Assembly (NCBI RefSeq): GCF_036346855.1
Contig: NZ_CP107841.1
Coordinates: 6,018,001 to 6,082,000, forward strand
Direction: 5' to 3'
DNA length: 64,000 bases
Origin: Streptomyces europaeiscabiei
GTDB lineage: Bacteria; Actinomycetota; Actinomycetes; Streptomycetales; Streptomycetaceae
In this document: piece after piece, positions 24,614-32,919 of the stretch
Layout: each line of letters begins with the position of its first letter
How positions within the stretch are numbered: position 1 is the stretch's first letter
The notes under the pieces: generated by a model
Databases searched by the model: none
What the model saw: the letters and a program-made list of their open reading frames with translations, nothing else
Told to the model about the DNA's origin: nothing
Made by a program: the position numbers and the translations under genes

Positions 24614-24825
24614 GCCCAGACGATCCTCCGGGCCCAGACGATCCTCCGGGCCCAACGATCCTTTGGGCCCGCCGATCCTCCGGGCCCAACGATCCTTTGG
24701 GCCCGCCGATCCTCCGGGCCCAACGATCCTTTGGGCCCGCCGATCCTCCGGGCCCAACGATCCTTTGGGCCCGCCGATCCTCCGGGTCCGTCGATCCTCT
24801 AGGCCCAACGATCCTCTGGGCCCGC
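24603..24825 (+). repeat. 17-bp tandem repeat array (13 units)
   Basis: Thirteen units of the form CGATCCTCCGGGCCCAA alternating with CGATCCTTTGGGCCCGC run head to tail; the first carries the stop codon of the GT2 gene. Most units hold a GGGCCC palindrome, so the transcript can fold into serial hairpins. The regular alternation means the present duplication unit is 34 bp. No long open frame on the plus strand uses it; on the minus strand it stays open by chance. Confidence 0.85.
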
Positions 24826-25203
24826 CGGGCACAAACGGGCAGGTCCAAGCCCAACAGGCCGGTCCGGCAACTGATTCGGCCGTTCGGTGGCCGAGTCGGC
24901 CTGCCCGGCCGCGGATGCTGACCGTCCCGCGACACACGAGTGCCCCGGTCGTTCACCTCCACCGACCGGGGCACAGCGCTTTGTGCGGTTCCCGGATCCG
25001 GCAGCGGCGGCGTCACTCCCCCGAGCTACGCGTACCACGCGTGCGCCGTCGTCGCCGGATCCGATGAAGTGATCACATCAGGTCCCGCCAACGGATCGCT
25101 AACATGAGCCCAACGGTTCCACGGGGAGCCGTACGGGAGGCGGCGGCAGGTCGCCGCGGGGCGGGCCCGGAACGACGGCGCGGGAAGGCAGCGGTCGGGT
25201 TCT
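24826..25203. other. Upstream region of the AfsR-like gene
   Basis: There is no gene with coding character. It contains CCGGTCG/CGACCGG inverted elements near 24945-24970 and a TAACAT-like -10 near 25100, upstream of a long G-rich leader before ATG 25204. Confidence 0.4.
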
Positions 25204-28200
25204 ATGCGGGACGGGCTGCGGTTCGGACTGCTCGGTCCGCCGGTTCTGTACGAGGCCGGGGATGCCGGGGACACCGGGGGTTCCGGTGACGGCCGTGCAC
25301 GTGGTGCCGCCGACGGTGACGCCGGCCGTTCGGGCACCGGCTCCGGCGATGTCTCCACCGGTGTTTCCCGTGGTGTCTCCGGCAGCGTTTCCCGTGCTGT
25401 CTCCGGCGGCGGCGTGAGGTCCGTCGGCAGCGGCAAGATGCGGGCCCTGTTCGTCGCGCTGCTGCTCGAACCCGGGCGGGTCGTCTCCGTCGACACCCTC
25501 AAGGACGTGCTCTGGGACGCCACGCCACCGCCGTCCGCACAGGCTTCCCTGCACAACCATGTGACCCGCCTGCGCAGGCTGTTGGACGACCCCGAGCGGC
25601 TGCGCGCGATCCCGCCGGGCTATCTGCTGCGGGTCGACGACGGCGAGCTGGACGTCCGCGTCTTCGAGGCCCACGCCCGCGCCGCCCGCACCGCGCACGC
25701 CGGGCGGGACTGGACCCGGACGGTGCGTGAGTCCGCCGCCGCACTCGCCCTCTGGCGGGGGACACCGCTCGGCGGCCTGCCGGTCGAGGAGTTCCGCGCC
25801 CAGGCCTTCGTCCAACGCCTGGAGGAGGCCCGGCTGTTGCTCCTGGAGCGACGGTACGAAGCCGAACTCCACCTCGCGGCCGACACGGCGCGCGAGGAGG
25901 CCACCGGAGCGCACGCGCTCGGCGCCCTCGCCCCCGAACTGACCGCCCTCGTCGCCGAGCACCCCCTCCGCGAGGCCTTCCACCGGCTCCTCATGCTCGT
26001 CCTCCACCGCACGGGCCGCCAGGCCGAGGCCCTGGCCGTCCACCGGGACCTCCGCGCCCGCCTCCTCGACGAACTCGGGGTGGAACCGGGCCCCGCCGTA
26101 CGCGACGCCCACGTGGAGATCCTGCACGAGCACGAGCACGAGCACGAGCACGACCCCGAGCCCCTGGCGACCCCGGCCGACCCTCCCCTCGACGAGCTCC
26201 CGCCCCGCCCGGCCCAACTACCGCTTCCGCCGGCTCATTTCACGGGCAGGGGAGAGGTGCTGGGCGAGCTTCGCCGTGCACTCGACCCGAGCATCAGCGC
26301 CTCCTCAGGGGTGCGGGGCGGCAACGATTCCGCGGCTGCCGCCGCGTGGACGCGACGCACGACCACGACGGACCCGCACCCGCCGACCCACAGCCCCTCC
26401 CGCGCACATGGGTGCCCGGCCCCTCCCAAGGGGACCGTCACAGCGGTCATCAGCGGCATGGCCGGCGTGGGCAAGAGCGCCCTCGCCCTCCACCTCGCCC
26501 ACGAACTCGCCGAACACTTCCCCGACGGCCAGCTGTACATCAACCTCCACGGCGCCACCCCGGGCATGACCCCGCTCACCCCCGCCCAGGCCCTCGCCGC
26601 GCTGCTCCGGGACCTCGGCACCGCCCCGCGCCGCATCCCCGAACACCCGGACGCCGCGGCCGCGCTGCTCCGCTCGACGCTCGCCCCGACCCGCACCCTG
26701 ATGGTGCTGGACGACGCCGCGCACGCCGCCCAGGTACGCCCCCTGCTCCCGGCCGGCGCCGGCTGTGCGGTCATCGTGACGAGCCGGTCGCCGCTCACCG
26801 CACTGGACGGCGCCCACCGCTTCCCGCTTGCCCCGCTGTCGGACGACGAGAGCGCGGCCCTGCTGCGTGCCGCGTCGGGCCGCGCGGCAGGCCTGGACGC
26901 CGCGCACCCCCTCGTCGAACTCACCGGCCGCCTCCCGCTCGCCCTCCGCGTCGTCGCGGCCCGCCTCGCCGCCCGCCGCGCACTCACCCCGGACGCGCTG
27001 GCCGGTCAACTGGCGGCCACGGAAGGACGGTTGCAGCACCTCGAATACGACGACCTGAGTGTCCGCCGCTCCCTCGCCGTCGCCCACGAGGCCCTGCACG
27101 CCTCCGACCGCGAGGCCGACCGCGACGCCGCCCACGCCCTCAGCCGTATCGGCGCCCTCGACCTGCCCACGTACGGCGCACCCCTCCTCGCCCGCCTCGG
27201 CGGCACCGACGAGTTCCGCGCCGAGAGCGCCCTCGACCGCCTCGTCGACGTGGCTCTCCTCGACGAGACGACGTACGGCCGGTACGTCCCCCACGACCTC
27301 GTACGCCACTTCGCCCGCGAACTCGCCGACGCGACGGACACGGCCGACACCACCGGGGCCGTCGAACAGGCCCTCCGCTGGTACGCCGGTCGCGCACGCC
27401 AGAGCCTGCTGGTGATGCTCCCACCGGGTTACGAGCGCGACGAACGCCTCCGTACGACGGCGTCCACGGCGGAGCCGCAACCGATGGAGCCGCCCTTCAC
27501 CTCCGCCGAGGAGGCGTTCGTCTGGGGCGACCGCGAACTCCCCAACATCGTCGCCCTGGTGGAACGCTGCTCCCGAGAGCACGGCGGCGGCGGGTCCGAC
27601 GGCGGTGTCGACGGCGGCAGGCGGGACAGCGGGGCCGCGGTGGCAGCACTCGTCCCCGCCCTCGTCCGCCACCTCTTCCCCTACCTGCACCGAGGTGGCC
27701 GGCTCGCGGAGCTGGACGTCCTCGGGCGGTTCGCCCTGGACGTGGCGAGATCGCTCGGAGACGACGAGGCCGAGGCGTTCGCGTTGACCGACCGGGCCGG
27801 GCTGCACTTCATGTCCGGCCGGGCCTCGGAGGCGCTCGCCCTCAACGACGAGGGCCTGACACTGTGGCGGCGCCTCGGGGTCGTGTCGTGCGTACGGCGG
27901 TGCCTGAACAACCGGGGGCTCGTACTGGAGAGCCTCGGCCGGTACGAGGAGAGCGAGGAGACACTCCGGGAGAGCCTGGAACTGTCCCGGCAACTCGGTG
28001 ACCCGTACGGCGAGGCGGTGACCTTCAGCCACCTCGGCAACCTGTACAAGCACACCGACGCGCGGGCCGCCATCGCCCACCACGAACGGAGCCTGGCACT
28101 GGGCGAGATGGCCGACAGTCTCGTCGTACGGCACACCGCGCACTGCAACATCGGCTACGCCCACCTCAGACTCGGCGAACCGGCCGCCGCCGTACGCAAC

Positions 28201-28527
28201 TTCGAGCAGAGTCTGCGCATCCTCGGCGACGACGAGGACTGGCAGGGGGAGTCCAAGTCCCGGCTCGGCCTGGTACGGGCCCTGCGCGAGCTGGGCCGGC
28301 CGGACCGCGCGTCCCACGAGTGCGCCCTCCTCCTCGACCTCGCCGAACGCCGCGCCGACCAGTACGCCGTCGGCCTCGCCCGGCACCAGCGCGGGCTGCT
28401 CCTGCGGGATCAGGGCCGCGTCGAGGAGGCGTACCGCGAGTGGGAGCGCGCCCAGACGGTCCTGGACGACACGGACTCGACGGTGGCGGTGGAACTGAGG
28501 GAATTACTGAAGGACCGCGCCCCGTAG
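25204..28527 (+). CDS. AfsR-like SARP regulator (BTAD + NB-ARC + TPR)
   Basis: This 1107-residue STAND regulator has an N-terminal OmpR-type winged helix and BTAD domain (to about 305), an NB-ARC ATPase with Walker A GMAGVGKSAL (near 418) and LMVLDDAAHA, and C-terminal TPRs (about 850-1090; NNRGLVLESLGRYEESEETL). Such proteins activate secondary-metabolite genes. Oddities: a 50-residue Gly/Ser/Val insertion (about 20-70) splits the winged helix; HEHEHEHEHD links BTAD to the next domain; a genomic repeat is translated between BTAD and NB-ARC; and Leu1101 is TTA (28504-28506), implying bldA dependence. No biosynthetic cluster is adjacent, so targets are probably elsewhere. Confidence 0.88.
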   Translation: MRDGLRFGLLGPPVLYEAGDAGDTGGSGDGRARGAADGDAGRSGTGSGDVSTGVSRGVSGSVSRAVSGGGVRSVGSGKMRALFVALLLEPGRVVSVDTLKDVLWDATPPPSAQASLHNHVTRLRRLLDDPERLRAIPPGYLLRVDDGELDVRVFEAHARAARTAHAGRDWTRTVRESAAALALWRGTPLGGLPVEEFRAQAFVQRLEEARLLLLERRYEAELHLAADTAREEATGAHALGALAPELTALVAEHPLREAFHRLLMLVLHRTGRQAEALAVHRDLRARLLDELGVEPGPAVRDAHVEILHEHEHEHEHDPEPLATPADPPLDELPPRPAQLPLPPAHFTGRGEVLGELRRALDPSISASSGVRGGNDSAAAAAWTRRTTTTDPHPPTHSPSRAHGCPAPPKGTVTAVISGMAGVGKSALALHLAHELAEHFPDGQLYINLHGATPGMTPLTPAQALAALLRDLGTAPRRIPEHPDAAAALLRSTLAPTRTLMVLDDAAHAAQVRPLLPAGAGCAVIVTSRSPLTALDGAHRFPLAPLSDDESAALLRAASGRAAGLDAAHPLVELTGRLPLALRVVAARLAARRALTPDALAGQLAATEGRLQHLEYDDLSVRRSLAVAHEALHASDREADRDAAHALSRIGALDLPTYGAPLLARLGGTDEFRAESALDRLVDVALLDETTYGRYVPHDLVRHFARELADATDTADTTGAVEQALRWYAGRARQSLLVMLPPGYERDERLRTTASTAEPQPMEPPFTSAEEAFVWGDRELPNIVALVERCSREHGGGGSDGGVDGGRRDSGAAVAALVPALVRHLFPYLHRGGRLAELDVLGRFALDVARSLGDDEAEAFALTDRAGLHFMSGRASEALALNDEGLTLWRRLGVVSCVRRCLNNRGLVLESLGRYEESEETLRESLELSRQLGDPYGEAVTFSHLGNLYKHTDARAAIAHHERSLALGEMADSLVVRHTAHCNIGYAHLRLGEPAAAVRNFEQSLRILGDDEDWQGESKSRLGLVRALRELGRPDRASHECALLLDLAERRADQYAVGLARHQRGLLLRDQGRVEEAYREWERAQTVLDDTDSTVAVELRELLKDRAP
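26310..26440 (+). repeat. Intergenic-type repeat translated inside the AfsR-like gene
   Basis: The stretch with GCGGGGCGGCAACG, CCGCGGCTGCCGCCGCGTGG and ACCACGACGGACCCGCACCC matches the order of motifs in the intergenic repeats at 40873, 48945 and 55291 (GGGGCGCGGGG, GCGGCTCCGCCGC, ACCACGACCCACCCGC). It encodes the low-complexity linker just before Walker A. Confidence 0.6.
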
Positions 28528-28624
28528 TCCCCGCGCTCGACAGGGACCGCGACTGTCAGGGAGAGGCGGAGCACCGCGCGAGGGCCGGCCCCCGACCCCC
28601 CTCGCGCCCTGGAACGAGCGGCGC

Positions 28625-30337
28625 TCATTTCGCATCGGCATAGCACTCCACCACCGCCGTGGTGAACGGAAACCGCACCGGCGTCTGCCCGAACGTCAGC
28701 CGCCCCGACAGCTCGGACGCCTCCCGGATCGCCGCCACGACCGCCTCCGCCTCCTCCTGCGGACAGTGCACGATCACCTCGTCGTGCTGGAAGAAGACCA
28801 GCTCGGCAGCCATGCCGTCGAGGGCGCGCCGGAGGGCGGCGAGGAGGAGCAGGGTCCAGTCGGCGGCACTGCCCTGGACGACGAAGTTGCGGGCGAACCG
28901 CCCGCGGGCACGGGAGTTGGTGGAGGCGTACCCGGGCACCCACTCGCTCCCCTGCCCCTGCCCCTGTTCCGGGGATTCGAGGTCGGGGTCGGCCTGGGGG
29001 ATACCCGCCTCCTCGGCCGCCGCGTCGGAGGCGCCGACCGCCGGTGGACACGTACGCCCGAGCCAGGTCCGTACGAGCCGGCCCTCCTCGCCCGCGCGGG
29101 CCGCGTCGTCGACGTACTGCACGGCGCGCGGGAACCGTCGGCGCAGTGCGGCGAGATTCTTGAGCCCGTCCCCGGACGTCTGCCCGTAAACGGCACCCAG
29201 CACGGCGAGCTTGGCCTGCGCGCGGTCGCCGGAGAAGGCGCGGTCGGAGACGGACTGGTAGAGGTCGGTGGCGCGGCCCGCGACCTCCATGAGGCCGGGG
29301 TCGCGGGAGATGGCGGCCAGCACCCTGGGTTCCATCTGGTCGGCGTCGGCGACGACGAGCCGCCAGCCGGGGTCGGCGACGCAGGCGCGGCGGATCACCT
29401 TGGGGATCTGGAGCGCGCCCCCGCCGTTGGTGACCCACCGCCCGGTGACGGTGCCGTGCGCGAGGAACTCGGGCCGGAACCGCCCGTCCCGGACCCAGTC
29501 CTGCAGCCAGGACCACCCGTGGGCGACCCAGATCCGATACAGCCGCTTGTATTCGAGGAGGGGCTTCACGGCAGGGTGATCGAGGGCCTCGATCTCCCAG
29601 CGACGGGTGGAGCGGATGCGGATCCCGGCCTGCCCGAAGGCTTTGACGACATCGGCGGGCAGATCGGGCCGCACGCGCCGCCCGAAGGCGTTCGACACCT
29701 CCTCGGCGAGTTCGGCGAGCCGACGCGGTTCGCCTCCGCCCGCGTACCGCTCGCCGAGCAGCTCGCGCAGCACCTCCCGGTGCACATCGGCCCGCCACGG
29801 CAGCCCCGCCCGGTTCATCTCGGCGGCGACGAGCATCCCGGCCGACTCGACGGCGGTCAGCAGCCGCATCCGGTCCGGGTGCGCGGTGGCGTCGTGCCGT
29901 CGCTGCTGGTCCGCGTACACCTCGACGAGGTCGGTGAGGGGGACGTGGACGGGGCGGGGCTCGAAGAGGGACGGCTGGGCGCCGGGGTCGGCCGACCGCA
30001 GGGGCGGATCCGGCGGGACGGGACCGTGACGGAGCCGGGCGAGCGCGGCCGCCGCGGAACGCGGCTCCCCGAGCCGCCCCTCATGCCCGAGGAGCAGGCT
30101 CTCGGCGTCCTCGATGTCATAACACCGCTCCACTCGCACCCCCGTCGCGAGCAGCCGCGGATACACCTCCCCGGTGGCCCGCCACACCCACCGCCCCACC
30201 TCCGGCCCCCGCCGCCGCACCGCCTCCCCGAGATCCGCCTCCCACACCACCGGCCCCGCGAGCACGCCGTCCACCCCGAGGGGGGCGACCTCCACGCCAC
30301 CGTCCTCGGTCGTCGCGAGCGCCCACCGGTCGGTCAT
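28625..30337 (-). CDS. Bifunctional 3'-5' exonuclease/DNA polymerase (family A)
   Basis: The 570-residue enzyme resembles the C-terminal part of DNA polymerase I. Motif A is VVADADQMEPRVLAAIS (DADQMEPR instead of DYSQIELR), motif B is RAQAKLAVLGAVYGQTSGDG and motif C is FFQHDEVIVHC. There is no 5' nuclease. The N-terminal 190 residues stand where the exonuclease domain lies but show no full DEDD set to my eye. This short form is common in Streptomyces, where an ordinary polA exists elsewhere; a repair role is likely. No clear ribosome site precedes ATG 30337. It converges with the AfsR-like gene. Confidence 0.85.
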   Translation of the reverse strand: MTDRWALATTEDGGVEVAPLGVDGVLAGPVVWEADLGEAVRRRGPEVGRWVWRATGEVYPRLLATGVRVERCYDIEDAESLLLGHEGRLGEPRSAAAALARLRHGPVPPDPPLRSADPGAQPSLFEPRPVHVPLTDLVEVYADQQRRHDATAHPDRMRLLTAVESAGMLVAAEMNRAGLPWRADVHREVLRELLGERYAGGGEPRRLAELAEEVSNAFGRRVRPDLPADVVKAFGQAGIRIRSTRRWEIEALDHPAVKPLLEYKRLYRIWVAHGWSWLQDWVRDGRFRPEFLAHGTVTGRWVTNGGGALQIPKVIRRACVADPGWRLVVADADQMEPRVLAAISRDPGLMEVAGRATDLYQSVSDRAFSGDRAQAKLAVLGAVYGQTSGDGLKNLAALRRRFPRAVQYVDDAARAGEEGRLVRTWLGRTCPPAVGASDAAAEEAGIPQADPDLESPEQGQGQGSEWVPGYASTNSRARGRFARNFVVQGSAADWTLLLLAALRRALDGMAAELVFFQHDEVIVHCPQEEAEAVVAAIREASELSGRLTFGQTPVRFPFTTAVVECYADAK

Positions 30338-30396
30338 GGGTGCGAGTGTGGCAGGGGGGTCTGACAATGGCCGTCGGAGCGGAGGCAGGGTGGCCC

Positions 30397-31128
30397 CTAC
30401 TCTTCCTCCTGCCCCTGCACGATCGACTGCAGGGCCTTCGCCACGTCCGCCTCCGTGGCCTCCTTGGTCGCACCCAGCCCGCTCAGCACCCCTTCCCCGT
30501 TCTCGAACTCCAGCAGCGCGAGCAGGATGTGTTCCGTGCCGATGTAGTTGTGGCCGAGGCGGAGGGCCTCGCGGAAGGTGAGTTCGAGGACCTTCTTGGC
30601 GTCGGGGCCGTAGGGGATCAGCTCGGGGACCTCGGCGGAGGCCGGCGGGAGGACGGCGGCGGCGGCTTCCCGTACGGCCTCGGGGGAGACGCCCTGGGCG
30701 ACGAGCGCCTTGGCGCCGAGCCCCTCCGGCTCGGCGAGGAGGCCGAGGGCGAGGTGGGCGGGCAGCCCCTCGACGGCACCGGCGGCCTTGCCCTCGTTGT
30801 GCGCGGCCGTGACCACGTTGCGGGCGCGCGGGGTGAAGCGGCTGAACCCCTGACTGGCGTCGAGGTCGTTCTCGCCCTTCGGCACGAACCGCTTCTGTGC
30901 CGCCTGCCGTGTCACCCCCATGCTCCTGCCGATCTCCGTCCAGGACGCGCCCGAACGCCGGGCCTGGTCCACGAAGTGGCCGATCAGATGGTCGGCCACT
31001 TCGCCGAGGTGGTCCGCGGCGATCACCGCGTCCTGGAGCTGGTCGAGCGGTTCGGGGTGGACCTTCTTGATGGCGTCGATGAGTTCGTCGAGACGGATGG
31101 ACGCGGTGACTCGCGGGTTCGTCGTCAT
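30397..31128 (-). CDS. HTH + Clp-N domain protein
   Basis: The protein has 243 residues. Residues 40-85 contain a HTH (SGASWTEIGRSMGVTRQAAQKRF). Two Clp N-terminal (substrate-adaptor) repeats follow, about 95-150 and 175-235, the second with EALRLGHNYIGTEHILLALL. There is no AAA+ module, so it is not a ClpC but a DNA-binding protein that borrows the Clp-N fold, perhaps sensing unfolded protein or phospho-arginine. The start ATG 31128 is preceded by AAGG inside a GTCAACCTAAGGTTGAC palindrome, with a second copy behind it; autorepression is likely. Confidence 0.85.
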   Translation of the reverse strand: MTTNPRVTASIRLDELIDAIKKVHPEPLDQLQDAVIAADHLGEVADHLIGHFVDQARRSGASWTEIGRSMGVTRQAAQKRFVPKGENDLDASQGFSRFTPRARNVVTAAHNEGKAAGAVEGLPAHLALGLLAEPEGLGAKALVAQGVSPEAVREAAAAVLPPASAEVPELIPYGPDAKKVLELTFREALRLGHNYIGTEHILLALLEFENGEGVLSGLGATKEATEADVAKALQSIVQGQEEE

Positions 31129-31130
31129 GT

Positions 31131-31175
31131 GTCAACCTTAGGTTGACACCCTCTTGGTGTCAACCTTGGGTTGAC
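31131..31175. promoter_or_regulatory. Twin operator in front of the HTH/Clp-N gene
   Basis: GTCAACCTTAGGTTGAC (31131-31147) and GTCAACCTTGGGTTGAC (31159-31175) are 17-bp near-perfect palindromes whose centres are 28 bp apart, close to an integral number of helical turns. The first overlaps the ribosome site of the gene at 31128, so a bound repressor would block it directly. The gene's own HTH is the obvious candidate. Confidence 0.8.
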
Positions 31176-31200
31176 AGCTGCTGTGCGCCCGCGGCTTCCC

Positions 31201-31851
31201 TCACCTCGGCGAGGTCGCCAACCGCACCGCCAGCCCCGCGAACACCGTCCCGGTGAAAATGTTGAGCCCCCGCGCCACCCGACGGCTGCGGCGCAGGACC
31301 TGGGTGAGACGACCGGCGACGAGCGCGACCGAGCCGTCCCACAGGAAGCCCATGACGACGATGGTGCAGCCGAGCAGCAGGAGCTGGCCGGGTACGTGTC
31401 CGAGAGAGGGGGCGACGAACTGTGGCAGGAACGCCACGTTGAAGAGGATCACCTTTGGGTTGAGGAGATTGGTGACCGCGCCCTGCCAGAACGCCCGCCG
31501 CAGCCCGGTGCCCCCACGGCCGTCCGCCGCGAACCCGGGGCCCGTGCCTTCGTCCCCCGGCACCGACCGGTCCCGGAACGCCTTCACCGCGAGGTACAGC
31601 AGATACGCCGCCCCCAGCCACCGTAGAACGTAGTAGAGCACCGGCAACGCCTCGAACAATGCCGAGAGACCCAACGTCGCCGCCACGGTGTGCACGAGCA
31701 TCGCGCTCGCCACCCCCGCCGCCGCCATCACCCCGACCACGGGCCCACCCCGCCCCCCGACGGCCACGATGAACATCATGTCTGGCCCCGGCGTGACACA
31801 CAGGGCGAAGGCCGCGACCAGGAACGCCGCGTAGAGAGATGCGTCAACCAT
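31201..31851 (-). CDS. LysE/RhtB-family amino-acid exporter
   Basis: This 216-residue inner-membrane protein has about six helices. The N-terminus AAFLVAAFALCVTPGPDMMFIV carries the family's TPGPD motif, and NLLNPKVILFNVAFLPQFV is the second LysE hallmark. Members export amino acids or analogues. The start at 31851 gives the normal MVDASLYAAF beginning; upstream in-frame sequence is not coding. The gene ends 26 bases past the twin operator, reading toward the Clp-N gene. Confidence 0.9.
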   Translation of the reverse strand: MVDASLYAAFLVAAFALCVTPGPDMMFIVAVGGRGGPVVGVMAAAGVASAMLVHTVAATLGLSALFEALPVLYYVLRWLGAAYLLYLAVKAFRDRSVPGDEGTGPGFAADGRGGTGLRRAFWQGAVTNLLNPKVILFNVAFLPQFVAPSLGHVPGQLLLLGCTIVVMGFLWDGSVALVAGRLTQVLRRSRRVARGLNIFTGTVFAGLAVRLATSPR

Positions 31852-31965
31852 GGCGCCATGCTTGGCGGTTCGGGCGGGGCAGGGCGACCGAGTTTCACGG
31901 ATCGGACGTGCGGCGGCGGCCCCTGGCACGCACCCCTGGATCCCCGGATCGGCCCGGACACCCTG

Positions 31966-32691
31966 TCAACGGACGAGGGCGTCCGGGAGTTCGTCGAGCG
32001 TGGTGATGACGCGTATGCCGTCGTCGGTGGCGCCGCCGGTGCCGGTCTTCGCACGGTCGAGCCAGTACGCGTGCAGTCCCGCGTCACGGGACCCGAGGGC
32101 GTCGAGTGTGTACTTGTCCCCGACGTACGCCACTTCGTGCGGAGGGAGGCCGAGGGACGCGCAGCCCGCGAGGAAGATGCTCGGCGCGGGCTTCGCCGCG
32201 CCGTGCTGGTCGGAGCAGACGAGGACCTTGTCGATGTCGAAGTAGGGCAGCAGTCCGATGGCGTGGAGCTTGTGGCGCTGGTGGTCGGCGGACGAGTTGG
32301 AGACGATGCCGAGGCGGTAGTCGGCCGCGAGCCGTTCGAGAACGGGCTCGGCGTCGGGGAACGCCGCCCAGGCCGCGTTGCGGTGAGCCTCGTATGCGGC
32401 GAACCAGGCGGAGGCCTCGGCGTCCGACATGGCGGAGGTGTCCCGTCCCGCGTCGGAAAGGAAGCGGCGGGTGCGTTCGAGCCGCTGCTCGGCGAAGGTG
32501 AGTTCGCCGCTGAGGAAGCGCCCGTACTGCACCTCCATGATCGTCCGCCAGAACGAGAGTGCCGCGGCGGGGCCGGGGAATTGGTCGAGCAGCCCTTGCG
32601 CCCGCAGGTGGGCGAGCACGCCGACCTCCTCCGAAGTCGAGTAGTCGAACAGTGTGTCGTCCACATCGAAGAGCACACCCCGGATCGGCAT
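31966..32691 (-). CDS. HAD-family hydrolase
   Basis: The 241-residue cytosolic phosphatase-like protein has motif I FDVDDTLFDYS, a helical cap (about 20-110), motif II IVSNSSAD, motif III lysine in GAAKPAPSIF and motif IV VGDKYTLDALG. Its shape is that of subfamily IA (phosphoglycolate-phosphatase or N-acylneuraminate-9-phosphatase-like). The substrate is not predictable. ATG 32691 has AAAGGGCGG upstream. It stands 114 bases upstream of the LysE gene on the same strand. Confidence 0.88.
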   Translation of the reverse strand: MPIRGVLFDVDDTLFDYSTSEEVGVLAHLRAQGLLDQFPGPAAALSFWRTIMEVQYGRFLSGELTFAEQRLERTRRFLSDAGRDTSAMSDAEASAWFAAYEAHRNAAWAAFPDAEPVLERLAADYRLGIVSNSSADHQRHKLHAIGLLPYFDIDKVLVCSDQHGAAKPAPSIFLAGCASLGLPPHEVAYVGDKYTLDALGSRDAGLHAYWLDRAKTGTGGATDDGIRVITTLDELPDALVR

Positions 32692-32919
32692 GCGACCGCC
32701 CTTTCTGGCCTGGTGGGAGAACCGCTGTCGGCGTGGCGAGCATCCCACGAGCACGGGCGGGGAGTCAGGCTCCGGCCGGAACGCACCCGCCCCCGTACTG
32801 CGCTCCGCCCCCGTACTGCGCTCCGCCCCCAGTCCGGCGCATCCGCTCTCGCCCGCATACCCGGTCTCCGCCCGCGCACCCGCTCCCCACCCGCGCGCCC
32901 GGAAGGCGCCCACCTCATC

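Noticed and set aside
24462..25016. Minus-strand repeat protein from the 17-bp array
   Set aside because: The frame stays open only because a 34-bp pair with adjusted spacing lacks stops; no start region or ribosome site with coding character.
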